This document shows positions 1 to 5,984 of a stretch of DNA of 12,903 nucleotides, piece by piece. The translations under genes were made by a program, and so were the position numbers. Under the pieces are notes generated by a model. That model made no database searches and was not told the origin of the DNA. It saw only the letters and a list, made by a program, of their open reading frames with translations. The DNA is from an uncultured Eubacteriales bacterium. Lineage in GTDB: Bacteria > Bacillota > Clostridia > Christensenellales > CAG-138. Numbering within the stretch: position 1 is the stretch's first letter; each line of letters opens with the position of its first letter. Location: the NCBI GenBank assembly GCA_900550525.1, contig URSN01000050.1:1-12903 (forward strand). The letters are read 5' to 3'.

Positions 1-2
1 GC

Positions 3-800
3 CTGCCCGGCCGGAGCACCGGCGTGTGCGCGGACGGCAGAAGCTTTACGGTCCTTGCGTATGAAGCTTGCTGGGCATTCACCATTGATCTGGGACATGC
101 GGCCGTCATGCAGGGGGAGAGCCTCGTCGCCTCCGGCGGGGCGATGGGGGACGAGCCGCCGGGCACGCAGATCGGCGCGGTCGCCATCACGGCGGAGCAG
201 GCGGTGGAACGGGCGCGGGAGATGCTGGAGACGATCGGGTTTTCCGGCATGCAGGTCGCCTCCGTGGAGAAGGCGCGCATGGTGAACGCCGTCACGGAGA
301 CGGTGCTGGCCAACGGCTATCAGATCATCCTCTGCCGGGGGGACGGCGGCTATGCGCCGTTTGACCCGCTGCTGCTGGGTCATTCCGGGCTGCAGATCTA
401 TGAGCAGTCGGCCTATCGGAAGGACTGGCGGCCGGAGCGCATGCAGATGTTCGTGGACGAGCGGGGCGTGCGCTATGTGGGCAGGATGTTCCCGCTGCAC
501 GTGCTGCGCACCGCCAACGAAAACGCGGCGCTGCTGCCGTTTGCCAGGGTGCGGGAGCTGCTGCGCAACCGGTTCCGGCATGAGTTTCGCTGGACGGAGG
601 TGAGCGGGGGAACGGTCACGGTGAAGCGGGTTGCGCTGGTGGGGGCGCTGGTGCGGGTGAAGAACGACCTGGAGCGGGCGTACATCGTGCCAACGTGGCT
701 GTGCGAATACACGACGGACACGGGCGGCACGCCGGAGCAGCGCTACGCCATCGCCGTCAACGCCATCGACGGCACGAGCGTGGACGTGCTGCTCGCCTGA
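3..800 (+). CDS. Secreted-type protein of unknown function, DUF6034-like (5' end missing)
   Basis: The reading frame is already open at the first complete codon of the window, so the start and any signal peptide lie upstream. About 265 residues are visible. The middle has an alternating basic/hydrophobic helix (AEQAVERAREMLETIGFSGM). The C-terminus has the pattern 'VRVKNDLERAYIVPTWLCEY ... AVNAIDGTSVDV', which resembles the closing beta-sheet of extracytoplasmic clostridial proteins of the DUF6034/YycI-like type, where a 'PvW' strand is followed by 'INAIDG'. That family match is from memory and is only moderately certain; no enzymatic motif is seen. The gene ends at a TGA 19 bp before the stop codon of the convergent M15 peptidase gene. 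No terminator with a T-run separates the two. A role in envelope regulation is possible but not shown by the sequence. Confidence 0.6.
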   Translation: MPGRSTGVCADGRSFTVLAYEACWAFTIDLGHAAVMQGESLVASGGAMGDEPPGTQIGAVAITAEQAVERAREMLETIGFSGMQVASVEKARMVNAVTETVLANGYQIILCRGDGGYAPFDPLLLGHSGLQIYEQSAYRKDWRPERMQMFVDERGVRYVGRMFPLHVLRTANENAALLPFARVRELLRNRFRHEFRWTEVSGGTVTVKRVALVGALVRVKNDLERAYIVPTWLCEYTTDTGGTPEQRYAIAVNAIDGTSVDVLLA

Positions 801-819
801 GCGCGCCCTGCCCGCGCCG

Positions 820-2103
820 TTATGCGGCGGGCGCGGGTTCGATGTATTCGTATACCTTGCGCAGGCCGCGCCCGTCGTCGTGCTTGCGGGTGACGAACTC
901 GGACAGGGTGAAGTGCATCCCGTCGCTGGTGGAGCGGTAGTAGTGCGCCCAGAGGAAGCCCGCGCGGTAGAACGCCAGCTCGTAGAGCAGGTAGTTGACC
1001 ACCGTTTCCGGCACGCCGTTGAGCAGCGCGGCGCAGCTGCCGGAATAGGTATAATCGTAATAGGAAACGCCGCCCTCCTGCCGGATGCCGTTGTAGGCGA
1101 GCAGCTCGCCCACCTCGCCGTCGATGAGGGCGATGTTCTCCGCGGTGTTGAGGATGGGCTGCATCGAGGCGTTCAGGTCCACCGCCGTGCCGAAGGCGTG
1201 GTGGCTGACGGTGCGCAGGCTCGACGTGAAGCGCGAGACGTAGCACCCGTCGTACGTGGCCACGAGCGAGGCGAGCGGGATTACGCCCGAATCGCCGTTC
1301 GTGCCGGAGACGCGCACGTACGTGCCGCGCAGGTAGGCGAGCGCGCGCTCAAAATACGGCGCGGCGTCCACGTGCACGCGCCACGTCTCGCCCTCGGGCA
1401 GCCCGGCGACGGTGGTGATGTACGCCTCCTCCCAGTCCGGGTCGGCCATGGTATAGCGGCCGTCCACCCACTGATAGCGGTAGCAGAAGCGCGCCTCCTC
1501 GCCGAAGAAGGCGAGCGCCTCGGCGTAGGAATCGTTGAAATCCTCCGGCACGAGCTGCTCCCACGCATCGCCCAGCACGAAAAAGCGCACGCGCAGCAGC
1601 TCCACGGACTTGGCCCCCTCGCACGAGGCGATGACCCTGAGCGTGTGCACGCCGGGCCGCAGCTGCGCAAGGTCGAGCCGCGACGCGATGGACGCGCCCT
1701 CGAGCGTGCCCTCGCTCTGGTCGAGCCGGCAGGTATAGACGGCGCTGCCCTCGGGGAAATAGACGGAGCTGCGGTAGGGGTAGAACGGGTCGCTGTTGTA
1801 TGCGCAGTCGATGGTGACCGTCACGCCCGTGAGCGGGCGGTTGGCGCGCACCTGGCCCGACAGCGTGAACGCGCTGCCCTGCGCGAAGCGGCAGCCCTCC
1901 TCGAGCATCGGCTGCGCCGCATCCTCCACAAACGACATCGACGGCGGCGGCGTGGGCGCGGCGTCCGGCAGCAGCTCCAGCCGCCCCGGGGCCTGACCGG
2001 CGCGCGCGGCCGCGCGCGGCAGCAGCAGCACGCACAGCAGCGCGCAGACCGCCGCCGCCGCGGCGATGAGCGCCGCGCGCTGCGCCCGGCTCCAGTGCTT
2101 CAT
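820..2103 (-). CDS. Membrane-anchored M15-family peptidase (D-Ala-D-Ala carboxypeptidase / endopeptidase-like)
   Basis: This 427-residue protein has a short basic N-terminus and one hydrophobic segment (about residues 8-32), then a long extracytoplasmic region. Residues 70-180 look like a beta-sandwich. The C-terminal third carries the M15 zinc signature: SHHAFGTAVDLN (S300, H302, G305, D309) and GMHF (H397). In the family this His, Asp, His set binds zinc, and the enzymes (VanY, LAS and Peptidase_M15_4 types) cut cell-wall peptides. Peptidoglycan trimming outside the membrane is therefore the likely role; substrate stereochemistry is not visible. I chose the ATG at 2103 because AGGAAGGGG precedes it at a suitable distance; a GTG three codons upstream would sit inside that site. 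An extended -10 promoter lies about 75 bp upstream, after the terminator assigned to thiT, so the gene is probably transcribed alone. Confidence 0.85.
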   Translation of the reverse strand: MKHWSRAQRAALIAAAAAVCALLCVLLLPRAAARAGQAPGRLELLPDAAPTPPPSMSFVEDAAQPMLEEGCRFAQGSAFTLSGQVRANRPLTGVTVTIDCAYNSDPFYPYRSSVYFPEGSAVYTCRLDQSEGTLEGASIASRLDLAQLRPGVHTLRVIASCEGAKSVELLRVRFFVLGDAWEQLVPEDFNDSYAEALAFFGEEARFCYRYQWVDGRYTMADPDWEEAYITTVAGLPEGETWRVHVDAAPYFERALAYLRGTYVRVSGTNGDSGVIPLASLVATYDGCYVSRFTSSLRTVSHHAFGTAVDLNASMQPILNTAENIALIDGEVGELLAYNGIRQEGGVSYYDYTYSGSCAALLNGVPETVVNYLLYELAFYRAGFLWAHYYRSTSDGMHFTLSEFVTRKHDDGRGLRKVYEYIEPAPAA

Positions 2104-2178
2104 CGCTTCCACCCCTTCCTGCCGCGCCGCGGGAAATGAACGGGCCGCGCGGGGCCGTCCCGCATCGCGGCCTGCTCC

Positions 2179-2187
2179 ATTATATCA
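2179..2187 (-). promoter_or_regulatory. Extended -10 promoter for the M15 peptidase gene
   Basis: On the minus strand the sequence reads TGATATAAT, a consensus TATAAT with the TGn extension. It sits in the only AT-rich patch between the thiT terminator and the peptidase gene. No good -35 is present (a TTCAAA lies 21 bp upstream, too far), as is usual for extended -10 promoters. Transcription would start near 2172, giving a leader of about 70 nt. The TGA stop that closes the thiT reading frame is inside this element. Confidence 0.65.
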
Positions 2188-3099
2188 TGCAAAACCGACG
2201 GATTGTTTGAACATTTTCCAACTTTTGCGCCCGCGCCGCGAAGCGGGGCCGCCGCAACGAGAGCGCGCGCCGCCGGGCGGACGAAAAAAAGCCGGCGGCG
2301 CTGGGGGAGAGCGCCGCCGGCGGGTCGAAGGGCCGTCCCGCGCCGCCTGCGGCCGCCTTTGGGGGGAACGGCGGGCGCGGGCGGGGAAAACGGCCGGGTA
2401 AGGATGCGAATAAGGGGGGCAGCGCGCGGCGGAGGCCACCCGCTCATAGACGCGCCTGACGGGCGGCAGCAGCGCGACGAGCACGCACAGCACCGTATCC
2501 ACGCCCACGGAGAGCGCGTTGTACAGCAGCGAATAGACCCACGGGTTGGCGATGCCGTAGTCGAGCCCGCCGTCGGCAAAGAAGATCGCGCCGGACACGG
2601 TGGATACCAGCATCCGCGCAAAGCCGGATACGGCCATGCCCAGCGGCAGGCTCTTGGGCACGAGCGAGGCAAGGCCCAGGCACGTGAACGCCACGAAATA
2701 GTCCAGGATGAACTGCGCCCAGTGCACGATCCACGCGCCCTGCACCACCTGCAGCACCGCATAGGCAAGCGCCGCGGCGAACCCGCACGCCGGCCCGAAG
2801 CACGAGGCGTATATCACAAGCGGCAGCATGCTGCACAGCGTGATCGACCCGCCGTACGGCAGCGAGAACAGCTTGAGGTACGACAGCGCGAACGAGAGCG
2901 CCAGGCACAGCGCGCCGTACACCAGCGCGCGCGTGGTGAACGGGGAGCCGTGCGGCGCGGGCGCTTCCCCGGCGGCCAGGCGCCGCCGCTGCGCGGCCAC
3001 CAGCGCCGCCAGCGCCGCAAAGAGCACGAGCGCGCCGAGGAACAGCCAGAGCTCCAGCCCCTCCAGCTCGCCCAGCTTCGTAAACAGTTCAAATTCCAT
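2185..3099 (-). CDS. thiT: ThiT, thiamine-specific S component of an ECF transporter, with an anomalous C-terminal tail
   Basis: ThiT binds thiamine in the membrane and works with the shared EcfA/EcfA'/EcfT energising module. Residues about 56-221 match the family: the helix before LPYGGSITLCSMLPL, and WAQFILDYFVAFTCLGLASL in the thiamine-binding region, followed by further hydrophobic helices and LLPPVRRVYERV. Residues 15-36 form one extra N-terminal membrane helix. I chose the ATG at 3099 because AGGAGGG lies 8 nt upstream on the transcript; the longer version starting at 3132 would begin inside the leader terminator. From about residue 222 the frame turns into an Arg/Pro-rich low-complexity tail of about 80 residues that crosses a strong terminator, so the functional protein probably ends near 222-230. 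A TPP riboswitch and terminator precede it, which fits thiamine repression and confirms the assignment. Confidence 0.85.
   Translation of the reverse strand: MEFELFTKLGELEGLELWLFLGALVLFAALAALVAAQRRRLAAGEAPAPHGSPFTTRALVYGALCLALSFALSYLKLFSLPYGGSITLCSMLPLVIYASCFGPACGFAAALAYAVLQVVQGAWIVHWAQFILDYFVAFTCLGLASLVPKSLPLGMAVSGFARMLVSTVSGAIFFADGGLDYGIANPWVYSLLYNALSVGVDTVLCVLVALLPPVRRVYERVASAARCPPYSHPYPAVFPARARRSPQRRPQAARDGPSTRRRRSPPAPPAFFRPPGGARSRCGGPASRRGRKSWKMFKQSVGFA
2284..2321 (-). terminator. Rho-independent terminator downstream of thiT
   Basis: On the minus strand a perfect 12-bp GC stem (GCCGGCGGCGCT paired with AGCGCCGCCGGC; plus-strand arms 2310-2321 and 2291-2302) has a 7-nt loop and is followed directly by seven T (2284-2290). 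This is a textbook intrinsic terminator reading leftward. It lies inside the open thiT frame, which is discussed in the findings. Confidence 0.9.
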
Positions 3100-3116
3100 C
3101 CCGGGTCCCTCCTGCC

Positions 3117-3151
3117 AATAAAAACCGTTCACGGCGGCGGGGCCATGAACG
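3117..3151 (-). terminator. Riboswitch-controlled intrinsic terminator in the thiT leader
   Basis: On the minus strand CGTTCATGGC (plus 3142-3151) pairs with GCCGTGAACG (plus 3126-3135), ten pairs including one G-T, around a 6-nt loop. It is followed by GTTTTTATT. It lies 20 nt after the end of the TPP aptamer and ends just before the thiT ribosome binding site (plus 3107-3113). This is the expected expression platform for transcriptional attenuation: ligand-bound aptamer, terminator forms, thiT off. Confidence 0.8.
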
Positions 3152-3170
3152 ATGCAGGCAGGACGTATGT

Positions 3171-3252
3171 ATCACTTTCCTACGATGGCATGACCCAACA
3201 GGTTCCAAGGGTGCTTCTCAGCCCGCAGCACCGGCGCGGGCGCCCCCGTGAT
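3171..3252 (-). promoter_or_regulatory. TPP riboswitch (THI element) controlling thiT
   Basis: The minus strand carries the conserved thi-box core in order: CTGAGA, then ACCCTTGGAACCTG, then GTCATGCCATCGTAGGAA. The outer P1 helix is formed by ATCAC (plus 3248-3252) and GTGAT (plus 3171-3175). The length of about 82 nt and the position between a sigma-A promoter and thiT fit the class. It senses thiamin pyrophosphate. Confidence 0.95.
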
Positions 3253-3258
3253 GAGGGA

Positions 3259-3287
3259 AGCATAGCACTGCGCGCGCATTTTGTCAA
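3259..3287 (-). promoter_or_regulatory. Sigma-A-type promoter for the thiT transcript
   Basis: On the minus strand TTGACA (plus 3282-3287) is followed by a 17-bp spacer and TATGCT (plus 3259-3264). The predicted start is near 3252, exactly where the riboswitch P1 helix begins. Its -35 box is the left half of a palindrome shared with the divergent plus-strand promoter. Confidence 0.85.
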
Positions 3288-3420
3288 GGGCTTGACAGCA
3301 GCGCCGCCGGGCCATACCATGTGGGTAGGGAACGACCGGCGGGGCCGCGCCCCGCCGCCAGACCTGCGCGCCGCGCGCAGTTTGCCAGGGGGCCTGACGG
3401 CAGCGCCGCCGCGCGATACC
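3269..3420. repeat. Imperfect tandem duplication of the divergent promoter segment
   Basis: Positions 3291-3318 and 3393-3420 match at 24 of 28 positions (shared core GGCAGCGCCGCCG-like, and both end in ATACC). The similarity continues to the left with one small gap: a CTGCGCG-rich run, then TTG-C-A-GGG before each unit. In the second copy the TTGACA box has become CTGACG, so only the first copy looks active. Confidence 0.6.
3292..3320 (+). promoter_or_regulatory. Probable promoter for rqcP-ispDF
   Basis: TTGACA (3292-3297), a 17-bp spacer and TACCAT (3315-3320). The -35 is perfect and the -10 is moderate. It would give a leader of about 175 nt before the rqcP GTG, containing a strong hairpin (arms 3338-3345 and 3349-3356). 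It is back-to-back with the thiT promoter; the two -35 boxes are 4 bp apart. Confidence 0.6.
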
Positions 3421-3501
3421 GCGCGCGGGGGGGAGCAGGGCCGGCCGGGGTTCCCGCCAAAGCGGTTGCACACCCGCCCTGCGCGGGGGAAAGGAGGAGC
3501 C

Positions 3502-3750
3502 GTGCGGCTCGACAAGTATCTGAAGGTTTCGCGCATCATCAAGCGCCGCACCGTGGCCAACGAGGCCGCCGGCGCCGGCCGCGTGACGGTCAACGGCAGG
3601 CAGGCCAAGCCCTCCACCGACGTCAAGCCCGGCGACACGCTCGACCTGCTGCTGGGCGGGCGGCACGTCGTCGTGCGCGTGGAGAGCGTCGCCGAGCACA
3701 CCCGCAAGGAGGACGCCGCCGCCATGTACACCCTGCTTTCGGAGGGCTGA
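3502..3750 (+). CDS. rqcP: RqcP (YabO/Hsp15-like S4-domain protein), ribosome-associated quality control
   Basis: This 82-residue S4 RNA-binding protein begins VRLDKYLKVSRIIKRRTVA, then GRVTVNGRQAKPSTDVKPGD, and ends RKEDAAAMYTLLSEG. It matches the Bacillus YabO/RqcP family along its whole length (about 86 residues there). In that family the protein binds the stalled 50S subunit near helix 69 and the P-site tRNA, and helps RqcH add C-terminal alanine tails to blocked nascent chains. The start is a GTG with AAGGAGG a few bases upstream; no in-frame ATG fits the family N-terminus. The stop codon is 4 bp from the ispDF start, and GGAGGG, within the last rqcP codons, serves as that gene's ribosome binding site. 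The sequence is complete and shows nothing missing. Confidence 0.92.
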   Translation: MRLDKYLKVSRIIKRRTVANEAAGAGRVTVNGRQAKPSTDVKPGDTLDLLLGGRHVVVRVESVAEHTRKEDAAAMYTLLSEG

Positions 3751-3754
3751 GGCC

Positions 3755-4870
3755 GTGCGCGCCGTCGGCATCCTGCTGTGCGCCGGCACGTCGCAGCGCA
3801 TGGGGTTTGATAAGCTCACAGAGCCGCTGTGCGGCAAAAGCGCCATCGAGCGCAGCATGGACGCGCTCGTGCAGGGCGGGGCGGAGGCGCTCGTGTGCGC
3901 CGTCTCGCCCATGACGCGCGCCTTTGTGGAGGCGCTGCCGTGCCCCGTGCCGCGCCGGCTCGCGCCGGGCGGGGAGACGCGCGGGGCGTCCGTCCTCGCC
4001 GCGCTGACGGCCGCGGACGCCTGGCTCGGAGACGGGCCGTGCATCGCGCTGATCCACGATGCGGCGCGCTGCCTCGTGCCGCCCGCGCTCGTGCGCGCCT
4101 GCCTGGAGAGCGCGGAGCGCTTCGGCAGCGGCGTGGCCGCCGTGCCCGTGACGGATACCGTGCTGCGCGCTGAGGAAGGCGGCGCGGCCGAGGTGCCGCG
4201 CGCGGGGCTGTGGCGCATGCAGACGCCGCAGGCGTTCCCGCTCAGGGACATCCTTGCGGCCTACCGCGCCGCGGACGCCCCCGCCACGGACGATGCGACG
4301 CTGCTGCTGCGCGCCGGGCATGCGCCGCGCCTCATCGAGGGCGGCGAGGACAACTTCAAGCTCACCACGCCGCAGGACTGGGCGCGCGCGCGCCGCCTGC
4401 GCACGCGCTATGGCACCGGGTGCGATACGCACCGGCTCGTGGAGGGGCGGCCGCTCATCCTCGCGGGCGTGCGCGTGCCGTTTGCGCGCGGCCTGCTCGG
4501 CCATTCGGACGCGGACGTGCTGGCCCATGCGGTCATGGACGCGCTGCTGGGCGCGGCGGCGCTGCCGGACTTCGGCCACCTGTTTCCGGATACCGACCCG
4601 GCCTACCGGGGCGCGGACAGCATGGAGCTGCTCAAACCGGTCGTCGCCCGCCTGCGCGGCGAGCGCCTGCGGCCGTACGCCGTCGATGCGACGCTCATCG
4701 CGCAGCGGCCGCGCCTGGCGCCCTATCTGCCCCAAATGCGGGAGAACCTTGCCGACGCGTGCGGCGTCGACCCCGCGCGCGTCGGCCTCAAGGCCACGAC
4801 CACCGAGGGCATGAACGACGAGGGGCGCGGGCTGTGCATCTCCGCGCAGGCCGTCGCCTCGCTGGTGTGA
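3755..4870 (+). CDS. ispDF: Bifunctional IspDF: MEP cytidylyltransferase / MECDP synthase
   Basis: This 371-residue fusion carries out two non-consecutive steps of the MEP isoprenoid pathway. Residues 1-215 are IspD, which makes CDP-methylerythritol: the nucleotide loop LLCAGTSQRMGFDK, the GGETRGASV segment, HDAAR at 101-105, and the closing EGGEDNFKLTTPQDW. Residues 217-371 are IspF, which cyclises CDP-ME-2P: GTGCDTHRL with metal ligands D224 and H226, GHSDADVLAHAVMDALLGA, LFPDTDPAYRGADS, and KATTTEG near the end. The usual PKQF of IspD is replaced by FDKL, a common variant in Bacillota. The start is a GTG 4 bp after rqcP with its Shine-Dalgarno inside rqcP, so translation is probably coupled. 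No T-run terminator follows; the next promoter begins about 90 bp downstream. The separate IspE step is not encoded in this window. Confidence 0.95.
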   Translation: MRAVGILLCAGTSQRMGFDKLTEPLCGKSAIERSMDALVQGGAEALVCAVSPMTRAFVEALPCPVPRRLAPGGETRGASVLAALTAADAWLGDGPCIALIHDAARCLVPPALVRACLESAERFGSGVAAVPVTDTVLRAEEGGAAEVPRAGLWRMQTPQAFPLRDILAAYRAADAPATDDATLLLRAGHAPRLIEGGEDNFKLTTPQDWARARRLRTRYGTGCDTHRLVEGRPLILAGVRVPFARGLLGHSDADVLAHAVMDALLGAAALPDFGHLFPDTDPAYRGADSMELLKPVVARLRGERLRPYAVDATLIAQRPRLAPYLPQMRENLADACGVDPARVGLKATTTEGMNDEGRGLCISAQAVASLV

Positions 4871-4961
4871 CCGGGCGCGCGGGGGCGGCCGTTGGGAAGG
4901 CGCCGGCGCGGAGGCGACGCTGGAGCCGTCCGGGCGCGGGGCGGCCAATTGTGACAGAAGT

Positions 4962-4990
4962 TTGACATTTGCCCCGCTTTCCGCTATAGT
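4962..4990 (+). promoter_or_regulatory. Strong sigma-A-type promoter for the acyltransferase-ligase-GNAT operon
   Basis: TTGACA (4962-4967), a spacer of exactly 17 bp, and TATAGT (4985-4990). Transcription would start near 4997, leaving a leader of about 80 nt. This is one of the clearest promoters in the window and lies in a local AT-rich dip of the 205-bp gap after ispDF. Confidence 0.85.
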
Positions 4991-5008
4991 AATATCGCTA
5001 TCATGGCG

Positions 5009-5034
5009 GCCCGGGCGGCATATCCCGCCTGGGC
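5009..5034 (+). other. Hairpin in the leader of the three-gene operon
   Basis: GCCCGGGCGG and CCGCCTGGGC can pair over all ten positions (one G-T) around a 6-nt loop. No T-run follows, so it is not a simple terminator. It sits between the predicted transcription start and the first ribosome binding site and may affect mRNA stability or translation. Confidence 0.45.
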
Positions 5035-5075
5035 AGGAATTATATTTGGTTTTATGAAGAAGAAAGAGAGAACGC

Positions 5076-5984
5076 ATGGAACAGACGACACAACCCGCGC
5101 CGCGGGAGCAGCGGCCCCGCAGGCGCTGGGGCGACAGGCGGGACGGCGTCTGGCTGCGCGATCTGGACGCGCTGCACGGCTTCACCCCCTACCTGTTCCC
5201 CATCCGGGCCGATAACGAGGCGTTCATCGAGGCGCAGATCGACCTGACCAACATCGAGGCGTATCTGGAAAGGAAGAACGCCGGGGAGCCGGCGCACCGC
5301 TATACGATCTTCCATGTCATCGCGGCGGCGGCGGTCAAGTGCTTCGTGCTGCGGCCGCGGATGAACCGTTTCATCCAGGGCAGCCGCATGTACCAGCGCA
5401 ACGTGCTCACGCTCTCGTTCGTGGTGAAAAAGCAGTTCAACGACGAGTCGCACGAGGCGCTGGCCTTCCTCTACTGCGACGGGGATACGACCATCGACAC
5501 GCTGCACGAGGCGATCGTGAAGGAGATCACGGAGTTTCGCGGCGGCCGGACGGACAACTCCACCGAAGGCATGGATATGCTGCTCAAGCTCCCGCGCTGG
5601 GTGCTGACCATCGTCATCCGCCTGCTGCACCTGCTGGACTATTACGGCCGCGTGCCGGAGTTCCTCGTCAAGACGGACCCGAACTACGCGTCGATCTTCC
5701 TGTCCAACCTCGGCTCGATCAAGCTCAACGCGGGCTACCATCACCTGACCAACTGGGGGACGACGTCGTTCTTCGGCGTGATCGGCGAGCGGCACATGGC
5801 GCAGCTGGTGGACGCGGAGGGGAACGTCTCGCTGCGGCCGGTGCTCGACCTCGGGCTGACGATCGACGAGCGCATCGCCGACGGATATTATTATTCCAAG
5901 ACCGTCCGGCTGCTCAAGCACCTGCTGCAGCACCCGGAGCTGCTGGAGCTGCCCGCCAGTACGGAGGTGGATTATGAGGTTTGA
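5076..5984 (+). CDS. Stand-alone CAT/E2-fold acyltransferase-like protein (2-oxoacid dehydrogenase E2 catalytic-domain family)
   Basis: The protein has 302 residues with no lipoyl domain and no subunit-binding domain, so it is not a true pyruvate dehydrogenase E2. The E2/chloramphenicol-acetyltransferase fold is indicated by the mid-region beta strand before HHLTNWGTTSFFGVIGE (222-238) and the C-terminal LGLTIDERIADGYYYSKTV (259-277). In classical members this last motif is DHRxxDG, with the His as general base. Here it reads DER (264-266), so the catalytic His is replaced by Glu while the structural Asp-Gly is kept. Either the chemistry differs or the protein is a non-classical partner. The ATG at 5076 has only a weak purine-rich site (AAAGAGAG). 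The gene overlaps the next one by 11 bp, which argues for coupled synthesis with the acyl-CoA ligase. The substrate is unknown. Confidence 0.75.
   Translation: MEQTTQPAPREQRPRRRWGDRRDGVWLRDLDALHGFTPYLFPIRADNEAFIEAQIDLTNIEAYLERKNAGEPAHRYTIFHVIAAAAVKCFVLRPRMNRFIQGSRMYQRNVLTLSFVVKKQFNDESHEALAFLYCDGDTTIDTLHEAIVKEITEFRGGRTDNSTEGMDMLLKLPRWVLTIVIRLLHLLDYYGRVPEFLVKTDPNYASIFLSNLGSIKLNAGYHHLTNWGTTSFFGVIGERHMAQLVDAEGNVSLRPVLDLGLTIDERIADGYYYSKTVRLLKHLLQHPELLELPASTEVDYEV

Noticed and set aside
811..837. Possible bidirectional terminator between the two convergent genes at the left
   Set aside because: An 8-bp GC stem (811-818 with 830-837) exists but there is no T-run on either strand and it overlaps the peptidase stop codon.
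2203..3501. Long plus-strand open frame running into rqcP
   Set aside because: It is antisense to thiT, the riboswitch and two terminators, and is Arg/Gly/Ala-rich low complexity. It is open only because GC-rich DNA lacks stop codons. Only the part from 3502 matches a family.
3623..5185. Minus-strand open frame opposite ispDF
   Set aside because: It covers the well-defined ispDF gene and a strong plus-strand promoter; composition is that of a shadow.
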